The notes: a model not told the origin generated them from the sequence alone. DNA of 64,000 nucleotides from Bacteroides cellulosilyticus (GCF_020091405.1 NZ_CP081903.1:4464501-4528500); one strand, 5' to 3'. Counted from the first letter of the stretch, positions 32,706 to 42,257 are shown. Made by a program: numbers and translations.

Positions 32706-34595
32706 CTACATTGGTGGCAATGTATCACTTTTGCCTTCACACCTCCTAATAGCTTCAATCAAGGCATCTTTTAATCTTATGAAGGCAAGTTTATCCACTC
32801 CTTTTGATATACTGATTTCATTACCGACCAAATCTTTCAACTTGAGTAAACAAGGAACATCTGCCTTATATCTGTCTCCCACATCTTGTAAATCATAGTC
32901 AAAATTATAATGATAAGCAAGAAATTGCGTAAAAGTATTTCTGCTTTTATTGCTTAGTTTGCAGATAGCATCAAAAAGAGCATTGGCATCTTCATATGCA
33001 AATATAGCACGAAGTTCGTATGTACAACTTTTATCTGGATAAGGCAATCTGTCTATGATTATAAGTTGTTCTACTGTTCCTTCAGTCAAATTACGCAGTG
33101 CTTTTTGCATTTGATCCGGCAACTCATTTATCTTTGATTTCATCTTCTGCAAGAAATAGTCCACAATATCATCCGTTATTGGGGTCTTGGAATCTGTGGT
33201 TACATAATTACATCCACTAATAAAAAGCCCTCTTAGCTGATAAAGTTCCTCTAAACTGGTTTGGCTATCAATCATTTCTGCTATTCTTACTTTTATTAAA
33301 GAGACATAAGCCTGTATAAAATAGAAAATGCCAATAGCGTGAAAGTATGATAGATACGCAATACTATAACCAAGTTGATAAGCATCTTTTATCTCTCTAT
33401 CCAATATGGATGTTATAGTATCTTGACAAATTCTTTCAAGTTTTTGCTGCTCCATATCGAAAAAGCCGGATAGCATTTCCCAAGGTTTCAATTCTTTTTG
33501 CTTATCCCTTATCTCCGTAACAATAAATTCTACAAGTGGAGCACCTGTGATAATATATTGTATAATAGCCGTAACATACTCTGGATTTAAGACATTATAA
33601 ATTAGCTCCTTGTTCAAAGAGTGATATTTTTCCCTTAGATGCTGTATTCTTTGCTTATCTTCATTATTATCTTGGAGTAGAGAAATCCGACAATCTCTAC
33701 TCCAATCACAAATTACCTCTTTGTTCTCACTATTATTATACTCTGCATACACAGCAATAAATGATCCAAGAATATTCTTAAGAAAGATATTATCCTTTTC
33801 AACCAGTTCGGGAGGAAGTTTGTTTAAGTGGCTTTTAAAATCATATAAGCATTGTCTCAAAACTCGTAAGTTATCGGATTTTGTACACATAAAACAGGCA
33901 ATAATGAAATCACGCATTTCTTTCAAATAATCGGATATCGGTACTTCGCCAAGGAAGTATTCGATGGCTTCTTCTATGTCAGGTTGTATTTCAAATTCCC
34001 TGCCTATGGTCTTTTCCTTAAACTCATCCCATACAGCCTTGGGAAGTTCTTCAAGGTGGTTCTCATCTCCAATTACGACAACATGACAATTACAATGCTC
34101 TACAAAATAGTTGATAAAGCCTAACAATTCCTTCATCTCTATCAGGCACCTTTCGATGTCATCGAATATCAGAAACTTTACACCTTTTATACTGTCGTCT
34201 TTCACTTGTAGTAACGACAACGAATCCAGTGTTGCGGAAAATGAACCATCCTCTTTAGAGTCTTCATTAAAATCCATACTCGTCTTGAAGACTACCTTAC
34301 CGGCTAATTTCAAAACTCCCTTTATGAAACGCCCCGTTTTCGAATAGAAGAAAGGATTTAATTCCCTATCTATAGCTGTCTTGATGTCATTCACGCTATC
34401 CATTCCATAGGTCGAAATATAAATGGGCTTTAGCGTAATTTCCTCGTCGGTATCTGCGGTTCCATCAAACTTCTTCTTCCATTCTTTTATAAGATGAGTT
34501 TTGCCACATCCCCATTTTCCTTTCAGCATCACGGCATACTGAGGATTAGTATTATCAGCATAGCTGTTTAAAAAATCAAGAATCAAAGTATTCAT
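32706..34595 (-). CDS. KAP-family P-loop NTPase (629 aa)
   Basis: Walker A at residues 27-35 (GKWGCGKTHL), Walker B near 145 (KFLIFDDIERC), and the sensor-like stretch HVVVIGDENHLEEL after it. These are the hallmarks of KAP NTPases, a STAND-like group often found in phage-defence and membrane-associated systems. No obvious membrane helices are inserted, unlike some KAP proteins, and the C-terminal 400 residues are helical. Upstream in the same direction lie a small membrane ORF and the second hcp, suggesting one transcription unit. Two roles are possible: an effector or immunity protein of an Hcp-associated module, or an unrelated defence gene. Confidence 0.7.
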   Translation of the reverse strand: MNTLILDFLNSYADNTNPQYAVMLKGKWGCGKTHLIKEWKKKFDGTADTDEEITLKPIYISTYGMDSVNDIKTAIDRELNPFFYSKTGRFIKGVLKLAGKVVFKTSMDFNEDSKEDGSFSATLDSLSLLQVKDDSIKGVKFLIFDDIERCLIEMKELLGFINYFVEHCNCHVVVIGDENHLEELPKAVWDEFKEKTIGREFEIQPDIEEAIEYFLGEVPISDYLKEMRDFIIACFMCTKSDNLRVLRQCLYDFKSHLNKLPPELVEKDNIFLKNILGSFIAVYAEYNNSENKEVICDWSRDCRISLLQDNNEDKQRIQHLREKYHSLNKELIYNVLNPEYVTAIIQYIITGAPLVEFIVTEIRDKQKELKPWEMLSGFFDMEQQKLERICQDTITSILDREIKDAYQLGYSIAYLSYFHAIGIFYFIQAYVSLIKVRIAEMIDSQTSLEELYQLRGLFISGCNYVTTDSKTPITDDIVDYFLQKMKSKINELPDQMQKALRNLTEGTVEQLIIIDRLPYPDKSCTYELRAIFAYEDANALFDAICKLSNKSRNTFTQFLAYHYNFDYDLQDVGDRYKADVPCLLKLKDLVGNEISISKGVDKLAFIRLKDALIEAIRRCEGKSDTLPPM

Positions 34596-34605
34596 ACCTT
34601 TGTTA

Positions 34606-34824
34606 TTAACATAATTCTATTTTAACTCCATTGAAAAACAAAAATGTAGCAATAAGAACATTAAATATTGAAATAGTAAACGACGCTGCAAATCCATTAT
34701 CGCCACATCCACAATGAACAAAGTTAGTGATATTTCTTAATACAATAATATCCAAACAACTAAATTTCATGTTTCTTCTTTGAAAGATCCAATAAAGGCT
34801 TGCAGGAATCGTCAGTCTTACCAT
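34606..34824 (-). CDS. possible small membrane protein (72 aa)
   Basis: The frame overlaps the end of hcp2 by 7 bases and ends 10 bases before the KAP NTPase gene. It codes for MVRLTIPASLYWIFQRRNMK, followed by HCGCGDNGFAASFTISIF and a hydrophobic end (NVLIATFLFFNGVKIELC). A start at the second Met (34770) is equally possible. The overlap and position support translation, but base composition in this stretch is AT-rich throughout, so chance cannot be excluded. A small membrane protein downstream of an hcp could be an immunity protein. Confidence 0.4.
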   Translation of the reverse strand: MVRLTIPASLYWIFQRRNMKFSCLDIIVLRNITNFVHCGCGDNGFAASFTISIFNVLIATFLFFNGVKIELC

Positions 34825-35207
34825 TGATTGCTTAAATATGCGTCTCCTATCATAATAATATCCGCAGAAAATGTGATGGTGGAATACATTTGGCGTTTTC
34901 TGTCAACATTGTAAACCTCTTTGTAATATACGATATACGCGTATTTGAACTCCACGACACGAAAGATTGAATTATCCTTAGTGTTGTAATAAATCACCTT
35001 GCCGCTTATCGCTTTGAAAGGACTGTTTACCATTGCTTCAAGAATAGTAGTTTCTCTGGTAGATTCAACGGTAATGGTAATACGTCCGCCAATAACATTT
35101 GTCACTGGCCTTCCTTTATTATCTGTCTTGCGGTTAAATTCAATGTGTGATGAAATCACTTCTATATCCTTCCCTTGCAAGCACACGGTTGCCTTTAATT
35201 CTGCCAT
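34818..35207 (-). CDS. second, divergent Hcp/TssD (129 aa)
   Basis: It aligns with the main TssD at 55589-55984 over its whole length: GGRITITVESTRETTILEAM here, GGRVKATIESTEDTSVIEAM there, then VNSPFKAISGKVIYYNTKD versus LNSPFKPVEGKIIYKKTEE. Both end with a short D/N-rW tail. Identity is well below 50 percent by eye. It lacks the Lys-Lys C-terminus. Hcp forms the hexameric T6SS tube and can carry effectors in its lumen. A second Hcp 20 kb from the core, with its own promoter, may load a specific cargo encoded next to it. Confidence 0.8.
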   Translation of the reverse strand: MAELKATVCLQGKDIEVISSHIEFNRKTDNKGRPVTNVIGGRITITVESTRETTILEAMVNSPFKAISGKVIYYNTKDNSIFRVVEFKYAYIVYYKEVYNVDRKRQMYSTITFSADIIMIGDAYLSNQW

Positions 35208-35301
35208 GCTGATCTTATTATTTATTATAAAACCAAGACATTTCGCCTTGGTTAAAGCAGTCAGACCGCTTTCAAGACAAGAAGGAGGATATCATATTTC
35301 G

Positions 35302-35332
35302 CAAATATAGAATTTTCCTTTGAACATAACAA
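35302..35332 (-). promoter_or_regulatory. promoter of the second hcp
   Basis: Minus strand: TTG (35330-35332), 20 bases, TATATTTG (35302-35309). Perfect match in sequence and spacing to the Bacteroidales consensus, and the same -7 octamer and N20 spacing as the main hcp promoter. Leader about 90 nt. Confidence 0.75.
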
Positions 35333-35484
35333 ACAATCAATTAAATTTATTAACCAGCAAAATCGAAGAAACTCTATTTACAGGCTATCCTCCCTTCTAA
35401 GTATTATTTATACAAAGTAGAGAAATACTTGCAAGTTCAAGATATACCACGAGATTAAGACTTGATGTAATTTTTCAAGTTGAG

Positions 35485-35523
35485 AGCCGAGCTATCCGTG
35501 TAATAGCTCGGCTTATTTTTTTT
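35485..35523. terminator. hairpin terminator after the FRG gene
   Basis: agccgagcta (35485-35494) and tagctcggct (35504-35513) form a perfect 10-bp stem. The T-run is on the plus strand; on the minus strand the hairpin follows an A-run from the FRG gene end, so it may work in both directions and insulate hcp2. Confidence 0.6.
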
Positions 35524-35538
35524 AAAATGAGGGAAAGG

Positions 35539-37023
35539 TTATTTAGGTAGATGATATTTGTCCTTTATATGCTCGGCCACGTGTTCGACTTCTGGGAACA
35601 ACGTTGATTTGTCTATGCCGAGGGCTTCAAGCTGCTTCCTGATCTTCCGCTTCTGCGCTTTATTGATGATGTACACTTTGTAGCTGAAGTTGAGTGATGC
35701 TGGTTGGCTTTTATTGCCATTGATACCATAAAGGAAAAATGCCCCGGACTGCCGGATTATACGAGGATTGTCAAACATCGGTTTTACACAAAAGACTCTC
35801 TCGATATCCTTTGAGTCAATCACATTCTGAAAATGGGGTTTCTCATACTTAATTTCATGCAGAAGATATTGGATTTCCTCTTCGGAGTTGAACTCATTCC
35901 TATCCAGTTCTCTCAAATCTTCGATACTGAAATCTATTGGGCGTTTGGCGATATTAGAAACAACACTGACAGCATCACTGTCGAAATATTTAATATCTGA
36001 TGTTTGAACTTCGAATCGGAACAGTTTTCCGTCAACGGCATCATTCTCGCACGCAAAATACAGAGCTACCAAAGGATTTGTAGTAATATCCAAGAGGCGT
36101 GTCGGCAAGGAATAATGCTGCATCTTGACCAACTTCTCAAAGGTAGATGTACACCCTTTGAAATCAGCCGGACTTTGAGCGATAATATCTCTGAAAATTC
36201 TATTTTCATTCTGGATTAAGAATTTCTCTCGATAGATGGAGGGAATCAATCCAAAACTCTTATCTGACTGTCCTCGATAAAAGATATGGTAATCCATATC
36301 GTCCTCTAATTCATCTTCAAGTTTCTCGAATAGAGTCCGGATGCTACCAATACTTGATGAATCACTCTCCGGTGTATAATTATATGCCTCGTATGAAATC
36401 TCCCACGGACGTTTTCCAAGAGTCTTGACTATTTTTTCTGACAACCCATTATATGATGCAAAGCTATCATAAGTATAGCCCAGTTTCTTGCTTCTTAAAT
36501 ACGATGAAGTGTTGGAATCCAAAGGAACATATTTTTCTGGATTAGCGTAGAACAGAACAATGCTGAGCTTTCCCTTTCCGACACTTTTAATGTTCAATGC
36601 CGTTTGAAAAAGTCGTTCATCTACTTTCCCTTCTTTTACCTGTCCGAACAATTTCCATAATACATTTATATCATTGTTGCCCCTGATTGTCTTCCATGGG
36701 AATAGATGCACTTTCATGGGATGTGTTGTCGGGATGCCTGATACATCTGTCGGTTCTGTACATTTAAAATGTAGCTTACGCCTTAAATCCTGTAAGATTT
36801 CAACCCTCCTTTCATCGGAGTGAAATTTATTGAGATACGCCAAGAATGTGAACGGATCTATTTCTTGTAATGTAATCTCTTTACCTTTTTCTGTGCCATC
36901 TCGAAAACCGGTAATACCGATTTCTTTTAACTTAGATATAAGCTCTGGCTGGTTATTCTGTTTTCCAAGTAGCCATTCGGATAGTTCTTTATAGAATGGT
37001 AGCCATGTATATATTTTATCCAT
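35539..37023 (-). CDS. FRG-domain protein (494 aa)
   Basis: Residues about 245-330 carry the FRG signature: FYRGQSDKSFGLIPSIYR, then MQHYSLPTRLLDITTNPLVA and LYFACEN. The N-terminal 230 residues are helical with KTIRGNNDINVLWKLFGQ and a stretch typical of small DNA-associated domains. FRG proteins are frequent on Bacteroides mobile elements and in defence islands, but their activity is not known. The gene begins 15 bases after a decayed Rhs end, so it may once have been the immunity or tip partner of that Rhs, or simple cargo. It is followed by a strong hairpin. Confidence 0.7.
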   Translation of the reverse strand: MDKIYTWLPFYKELSEWLLGKQNNQPELISKLKEIGITGFRDGTEKGKEITLQEIDPFTFLAYLNKFHSDERRVEILQDLRRKLHFKCTEPTDVSGIPTTHPMKVHLFPWKTIRGNNDINVLWKLFGQVKEGKVDERLFQTALNIKSVGKGKLSIVLFYANPEKYVPLDSNTSSYLRSKKLGYTYDSFASYNGLSEKIVKTLGKRPWEISYEAYNYTPESDSSSIGSIRTLFEKLEDELEDDMDYHIFYRGQSDKSFGLIPSIYREKFLIQNENRIFRDIIAQSPADFKGCTSTFEKLVKMQHYSLPTRLLDITTNPLVALYFACENDAVDGKLFRFEVQTSDIKYFDSDAVSVVSNIAKRPIDFSIEDLRELDRNEFNSEEEIQYLLHEIKYEKPHFQNVIDSKDIERVFCVKPMFDNPRIIRQSGAFFLYGINGNKSQPASLNFSYKVYIINKAQKRKIRKQLEALGIDKSTLFPEVEHVAEHIKDKYHLPK

Positions 37024-37038
37024 ATCAGTTATAGTAAT

Positions 37039-37261
37039 TTAAATTCTTATATATAAGCAGCAGGAGACAACCTCTATTTTTGTTCATTCAGGGTTACATC
37101 CTGCACATACCCACACAGAGTAGGATTATTAGCCTCCAGTCCAATCGAATCAGAAGAAATGTACATCCCCATATCCTGCGAATAGTACCTGAACCTATTG
37201 TAATGCAATCCCATTTCTTCATCCTCATACTGTCCTTGATGCCTGAGTGGGCAGAAGTACT
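37039..37261 (-). pseudogene. decayed Rhs 3' end (orphan core fragment)
   Basis: The minus strand encodes [17 protein letters not shown], then [20 protein letters not shown] and [12 protein letters not shown], followed by a short unrelated tail [17 protein letters not shown] and a stop at 37039. This matches the conserved Rhs core ending of the three intact genes, with several substitutions (DPIGL to DSIGL, YGYV to CGYV). The upstream frame is closed by a stop at about 37262. It is a truncated, drifting remnant left by an earlier Rhs gene or tip exchange. Confidence 0.8.
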
Positions 37262-37281
37262 ACAATAGCTCCAAACGTATG

Positions 37282-37312
37282 GTAGGTGTTCGGGGAATCA
37301 CCGAACACCTAC
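37282..37312. repeat. perfect 12-bp inverted repeat between Rhs remnant and immunity gene
   Basis: gtaggtgttcgg (37282-37293) and ccgaacacctac (37301-37312) pair exactly around a 7-base loop. No T-run follows on either side. It may be a terminator without U-tract or a recombination-associated structure at the edge of the Rhs cassette. Confidence 0.6.
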
Positions 37313-37401
37313 GCACTATGAATGTCTTACATATTTACCTATAGACGGAACTTCCTTGTTCTGAACGTGCATTTCATAACTTCAAAATTTATACAATACA
37401 T

Positions 37402-38013
37402 TTAAATGCTATAAATAATTTTACTATATCCATTAGTGTAAGACTGCTCAATTGTGCTTAATTCCCCATCATTGTACTTAAATAGAAAGTCGCATTCAAT
37501 AAATTGATTAGATGTGTGCTCTTTTGCTTTTCTATGTACATTGAGTATCTCATCTGAAGAGTTACAAAAATAAGTGTCAATTCTATAGCCATACTTCCCA
37601 AAATTATATAACGCATCAATAAGTTCGGTTTTAGATAGAACTACCATTGTAATATTTTGCAACAGAGGAATTCCTCCAACATACTTATATATAGTAATTT
37701 TAGAGTCGACATAACTGACAAAAGAATAGTTACATATTTCTGGCGTTATATGTTCTATTACTAAAATAATCCTTCCATCATTGTCAAAACCATATTCCAT
37801 TATTTTGTTTATCTTAGCGGGTTTGTTTTTGAGGAGTCTTCCTTTACGGAAGCCGTCTATTTCGTTCTCAAATGGGTATATATTATAATACCAACCTTTA
37901 GAATATACTGTCCGTTTTACACGTTCAATGTATTCGTTAAATAGAGACCCAAAGGATTTCTCATAATCTTGAAAATCCTTTTCTAATTGTTGTATTTTTA
38001 TGTTTTCTTTCAT
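37402..38013 (-). CDS. candidate immunity protein for Rhs3 (203 aa)
   Basis: The start overlaps the stop of rhs3 by one base (taatg), so translation is coupled. AT-rich, like toxin tips and immunity genes in general and unlike the GC-rich Rhs core. Sequence: helical N-terminus (KDFQDYEKSFGSLFNEYIER), then beta-rich parts (DGRIILVIEHITPE, YSFVSYVDSKITIYKYVGG). I recognise no immunity family. The role is inferred only from its position directly after an AHH nuclease tip. Confidence 0.65.
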   Translation of the reverse strand: MKENIKIQQLEKDFQDYEKSFGSLFNEYIERVKRTVYSKGWYYNIYPFENEIDGFRKGRLLKNKPAKINKIMEYGFDNDGRIILVIEHITPEICNYSFVSYVDSKITIYKYVGGIPLLQNITMVVLSKTELIDALYNFGKYGYRIDTYFCNSSDEILNVHRKAKEHTSNQFIECDFLFKYNDGELSTIEQSYTNGYSKIIYSI

Positions 38014-41000
38014 TAGAATCTTATACTTTTTAAATTTTGTCTAAATTCTTCTTCACTTTTAGTCGGACTTAAGATATCATAAATAGATTGTTTATATTGT
38101 TCTGTATGAACTCTACTATGAGCTATTTCATCAATGGCAAATTGCTCTTTAACGGAAGAACTTCGTGGCAAAAAGATACCATTATCAGCATCATTTATAT
38201 CTATACCAAATGCTTCCATTTTACCTCTAAGACTAACCATCCTCCAATCATTTGAATTAGACAGAACTATATGGTGTGCTGCATTGGGATAAGGTGGCTC
38301 TACTTTTCCAGCGGCGATCATGTTAGCTCGTAATTTTTGTGCGTCCTTAGAGCAATCCAGTCCCCACGGATCCATCCACGTATTCACATCCTGCACATAC
38401 CCATAGAGTGTCGGGTTGTTACCCGCCAGCCCAATGGGGTCAGAAGAAATATACATCCCCATATCCGGCGAGTAGTACCTGAACCTGTTGTAATACAGTC
38501 CCGTTTCTTCATCCTCATACTGTCCCTGATACCTGAACGGCACGAGCATCCGGTCCCCATGGCATTCCGCCACCCTGCCGTACACGTCCAGCAGCATCTC
38601 CCAGACAAGTTCTCCCTTGCTGTCGTATGCCTGCGTCGGCGTACCGAGGTAATCATGCACTATCGTGTAGCGTTCCCCGTCCGTGACCTTCGCCACAGGC
38701 GTGAACGATGTTCCGTCATACACCCATGTAACGAGGTTGGCCGGCTTCTCCATTCCGTCGTATTCCTCGCGCCCGGTCTCGTCCGTGACGAGCCTCGGTC
38801 TCAGGGCTTCGTCGGTATCCCATTCGTGCAGCACCACGTTGCCGTCCCACCCGAAACGGTGTACGGTGTCGCCCGTCCTCTTTGACACCCGTCTGCCGAG
38901 GGCGTCATAGCCGAACGTGACCGTCCTGCCGTCGGGAGTCCTCACCCCGGCAAGCATACCGTTGGCCTGCCATTCGTAGCAGGTGTCGCCCGGCTGCCAG
39001 ACGACGAACGGGTCAGTCTCACGGCTGTTGTCCTTGTTGTCGGCATCATCCGCAGAGAACAGCATACCGAGCCATCCCTTCTTTCCGGTATTCCCGTTTT
39101 CCGGAACGGACACATCCCTGCGGCTCTTGTGTACGAGGTTGCCCTCGCAGTCGTAGCGGTAATGGTACTCGCCGTCCCACAGCAGCCGTCCGCCACGGTC
39201 ATACTCGCGCCCCTTGCATCCGTCCTCCCGGTACAGGTTGCCCACCTTGTCGGGGGTGCGGAAGACGCTCTCATACATGGAGTAGTCGCCCCTGACGAGG
39301 TTGCACATCGAGTCGTAGTCGAAGATGACCGGCTCCGGTGACAGGTTGCCGCGCATCGACATCAGCCTCGCGCCCACGTCCCAGCGGTAGCTTCTCCAAC
39401 CCGTGTGGCGGTTGCCCGAACGCACGTGGCGCGAGCGGACAAGCCCCATGTCGTTGTAGTCCGTGGTGATCCTTATCCCTCCTGTTGCGAAACGCTCCAC
39501 CTCACGCCCGGCATCGTCCCTGCCTATGGTGCTTTCCCATGGCCGGACGTCCCCTCCGGCGTCGCCGTATGCGGACGCTTCATCCGCTTCCGGTTTCCCG
39601 ACGGTGGCCTTTATCCTTTCGACAAGTCCGAGCCTGTCATATGACAGCTCCGTGTCGGCTCCCAGTGAGCTTCCCACACGGGTGCGCTCGCCGTATGCGT
39701 TGTATTCCGACTCCACCGACATGACCTCCATGAACCTGTCACCTCCGGGAAGCCCCATCGTCTCCTTTGTCACACGCCCCATCGGGTCGCGTTCGAACAC
39801 CATGCGCGCCTCACCGTTGTCGGCGGTGGCCATCAGCCCGTTCCTGTCGTAGCCGTATTCCTCTTTCGTGCCGTCGTGGTACTCGGCTGCGAGCACGCGT
39901 CCCATGGTGTCGTATGTGTAGGCGGTGCTGCGCCCCCCGGGACGATCTATGCGTGTCACACGTCCGCAACCGTCCCTGTGGTATATGCGCTCTATGCCGC
40001 CGTAGTCCTTTTCCGACGATATGTTGCCCGCAAGGTCGCGCCTGAAGACATACCCGGCACCGGCCTCGTTGACCACCTCGCGCAGGCGGTCCATCCCGTC
40101 GTAGCGGAAGCTCACCCTGTTCCCGCCTTCCTCGCGCCATGTCATGCTTCCCACGGAGTTGTAGCCCATGCGGACATGGCGTCGCGCGTCACGCGCCTCC
40201 GTGATGCTGTCATAGCTGTCGTAGCCGAGGTGTATGACGTTACCGTCACGGGCGTCTATGCGCCGCAGGCGGTCCAGGGCGTCATACACGTAGAACTCCG
40301 TGCGGTTGCCGGGAGAGCTTCGCTCGATGAGCCTGCCCCTGGCATCATGCTTCCAGCCGCCGAGCAGCCTTCCGTCCTCGTGCCATGACACGAGGTTCAG
40401 CGAGCCGTCGTAGGACAGTTCGGAGCGGCGGTATCCCTTGCCGACGCCCACGGGCTGGCCGTGGCTGTCGTAGGTGAACTCCGTGACGCCGCCGTCACGG
40501 TCTATGAAGCGGCTGACAAGGTGCGGACGCTCCGTGTCGTACAGGCGGACGGTCTTGCCGCCCTCACGGTCCACGTGGATGCTCAGCCGTCCCTTGTCGT
40601 CGTATATGTACATCTCGCCGCTGCCGTCGGGGTATGTGACACCGGTGAGGTTGCCGTCATTGTCGTAACTGTAGCCCGTGACGCCGCCCTCGGGGTCGAT
40701 GGTGCGGTAAGGCTCCATGAAGTCCGTGTAGCTGTGGCGCGTCTCGTTGCCGAGCGGGTCGATCTCGGAGGTCACAAGCTGGTCGGGAGTATATCGGTAG
40801 GTGGTCGTGCCGCCCGTGGAGTCGGTCACGAGGTTGTAGCCTTCGGACGGGTGGTACTCGATACGTCCCTCCATCATGCCGTCCGTGCCGTAGGTATGGA
40901 CGCACCGTCCCTTGCTGTCGTATTCCCAGCGGTAGGTGTCGCCGTTGCGGTCGGTCTTCTCCGTCATCAGGTGGCCGCTATACGACATCTCCGTGGTCTT

Positions 41001-42257
41001 GTCCATGGCGTCGGTGATGCCCGTCATGTTGCCGGATTCGTCGTAGGTGTACGACACCAGACGCTCTTCTCCCTTGCCGGTGACGAACGACAGGCTCGTG
41101 ACGCGTCCCTTCGTGTCGGTGGCGGCGTGTACCGTGCGTCCGGCGGGGTCGCTCACTCCGGAGAACCTGCCGTTGCTGAAACGGAGCTGTATATGAAGCC
41201 CGTCGGGGTTTTCTATGCGCGTCATGCGCCACGCACCGCCGTCCCGCATGTCGAAACGGTATGTGAGCAGGCTGTCATGGCTGTATGCCTCGTAGCCTTT
41301 TTCGGTGCGGCGCAGCGTCGTGCGTTCCGTGCGCATGTAGAACTCGCCGCCCGGTGCTATCGGCGGGAAAGCGACAGCACGGCCGTCCTCCATGCGGAGC
41401 ATCGTCACGCCCTCGTCCTCGAAACTTTCCACCGTGCGGTCATAGCAGCAGTGTACGCCATGGCCCAGCCAGCCCTCGTACTCCGAATCGGAGTACCATG
41501 CCCGGCTCCATTCCAGCGGAAGCGGTGACGGGAAGCTGAAGTCCGTGCCCTCGTAAACCACAATTCCGTTAACGAGGTTCACAGGCTCGAAGCCATTTTT
41601 GCACAAGTATGCGCTCAGCTTCTTCGTCGAGGGGAAACGCTTCTGTATGTCGGTATTCTTGAGAACTTTGTGGTTGAATGTCTTTAGTGCCTTGCCAAGT
41701 CCCTTGCCTCCGAGCTTCATCAGGGAGCTGAACCCTATGCTCGCCGCGAGTCCCGTCAGCATTCCGCCCCAGTCGGGGACATAGGGGCCGCCCACCATGA
41801 CGGGCTTGCCCGTGGGGACAGGGGGGGAAAAGGAGGTCGGGGCGAAAAGGCTCGGTATGAGCCGTGTCTTTCCGGCCTTGTTCTTGCCTATGCCTGCCGA
41901 CAGCGGTATGCCCACGTCGTTGCACGTCATTACCATGTGCCCTTTCGGACTCATGCGGCTGCCGTCGCAGAACACGGTCTGCGAGGCGAAGAAGTTCATG
42001 CTCTCGTGCCCGATCATCGAAGCCATGGCGAAAGGTCCGGCAAGCGGGATGTGCATCAGGGGGATAATCATGCCGCCCGTGTCCGAGACGCCGCGCTTCA
42101 GCCCGTTCACGCTCACGTTCGTGCCGAGGAACGGTATGTAGTCGGCGGGGTCCATCACCATACCTATGTAAGGGTGGATGGGATTGAAGGGGGGAGCTGT
42201 CGTCACATGGACGTCAACCCCGACTACCATAGTGATATGACTGTCCGCGAGTAACAT
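38013..42257 (-). CDS. PAAR-Rhs effector with AHH nuclease tip (Rhs3, 1414 aa)
   Basis: Residues 1-130 are a PAAR-like spike cap with TTAPPFNPIHPYIGMV and FCDGSRMSPKGHMVM. Residues about 230-1250 are the YD-repeat cocoon. The core ends [20 protein letters not shown] near 1265, followed by a DPWGL autocleavage-type motif at about 1298. The 114-residue tip is an AHH/HNH nuclease: NAAHHIV, then FGIDINDADNGIFLP, and ARVHTEQY-like SRVHTEQYKQSIYDIL. Loaded on VgrG, it would be delivered by the T6SS to cut DNA in a target cell. It differs from rhs1 and rhs2 mainly in the tip and in two N-terminal blocks. The tip is AT-rich, the core GC-rich. Confidence 0.85.
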   Translation of the reverse strand: MLLADSHITMVVGVDVHVTTAPPFNPIHPYIGMVMDPADYIPFLGTNVSVNGLKRGVSDTGGMIIPLMHIPLAGPFAMASMIGHESMNFFASQTVFCDGSRMSPKGHMVMTCNDVGIPLSAGIGKNKAGKTRLIPSLFAPTSFSPPVPTGKPVMVGGPYVPDWGGMLTGLAASIGFSSLMKLGGKGLGKALKTFNHKVLKNTDIQKRFPSTKKLSAYLCKNGFEPVNLVNGIVVYEGTDFSFPSPLPLEWSRAWYSDSEYEGWLGHGVHCCYDRTVESFEDEGVTMLRMEDGRAVAFPPIAPGGEFYMRTERTTLRRTEKGYEAYSHDSLLTYRFDMRDGGAWRMTRIENPDGLHIQLRFSNGRFSGVSDPAGRTVHAATDTKGRVTSLSFVTGKGEERLVSYTYDESGNMTGITDAMDKTTEMSYSGHLMTEKTDRNGDTYRWEYDSKGRCVHTYGTDGMMEGRIEYHPSEGYNLVTDSTGGTTTYRYTPDQLVTSEIDPLGNETRHSYTDFMEPYRTIDPEGGVTGYSYDNDGNLTGVTYPDGSGEMYIYDDKGRLSIHVDREGGKTVRLYDTERPHLVSRFIDRDGGVTEFTYDSHGQPVGVGKGYRRSELSYDGSLNLVSWHEDGRLLGGWKHDARGRLIERSSPGNRTEFYVYDALDRLRRIDARDGNVIHLGYDSYDSITEARDARRHVRMGYNSVGSMTWREEGGNRVSFRYDGMDRLREVVNEAGAGYVFRRDLAGNISSEKDYGGIERIYHRDGCGRVTRIDRPGGRSTAYTYDTMGRVLAAEYHDGTKEEYGYDRNGLMATADNGEARMVFERDPMGRVTKETMGLPGGDRFMEVMSVESEYNAYGERTRVGSSLGADTELSYDRLGLVERIKATVGKPEADEASAYGDAGGDVRPWESTIGRDDAGREVERFATGGIRITTDYNDMGLVRSRHVRSGNRHTGWRSYRWDVGARLMSMRGNLSPEPVIFDYDSMCNLVRGDYSMYESVFRTPDKVGNLYREDGCKGREYDRGGRLLWDGEYHYRYDCEGNLVHKSRRDVSVPENGNTGKKGWLGMLFSADDADNKDNSRETDPFVVWQPGDTCYEWQANGMLAGVRTPDGRTVTFGYDALGRRVSKRTGDTVHRFGWDGNVVLHEWDTDEALRPRLVTDETGREEYDGMEKPANLVTWVYDGTSFTPVAKVTDGERYTIVHDYLGTPTQAYDSKGELVWEMLLDVYGRVAECHGDRMLVPFRYQGQYEDEETGLYYNRFRYYSPDMGMYISSDPIGLAGNNPTLYGYVQDVNTWMDPWGLDCSKDAQKLRANMIAAGKVEPPYPNAAHHIVLSNSNDWRMVSLRGKMEAFGIDINDADNGIFLPRSSSVKEQFAIDEIAHSRVHTEQYKQSIYDILSPTKSEEEFRQNLKSIRF

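Noticed and set aside
37080..37268. Plus-strand frame of 62 codons
   Set aside because: It is the mirror of the decayed Rhs ending on the minus strand; the same antisense frame appears opposite the intact copies.
40461..41528. Long plus-strand frame of 355 codons opposite rhs3 (same at 45272-46339 and 50607-51674)
   Set aside because: It is antisense to the GC-rich Rhs core and repeats in all three copies simply because the core is repeated; no start context and low-complexity V/A/R-rich translation.
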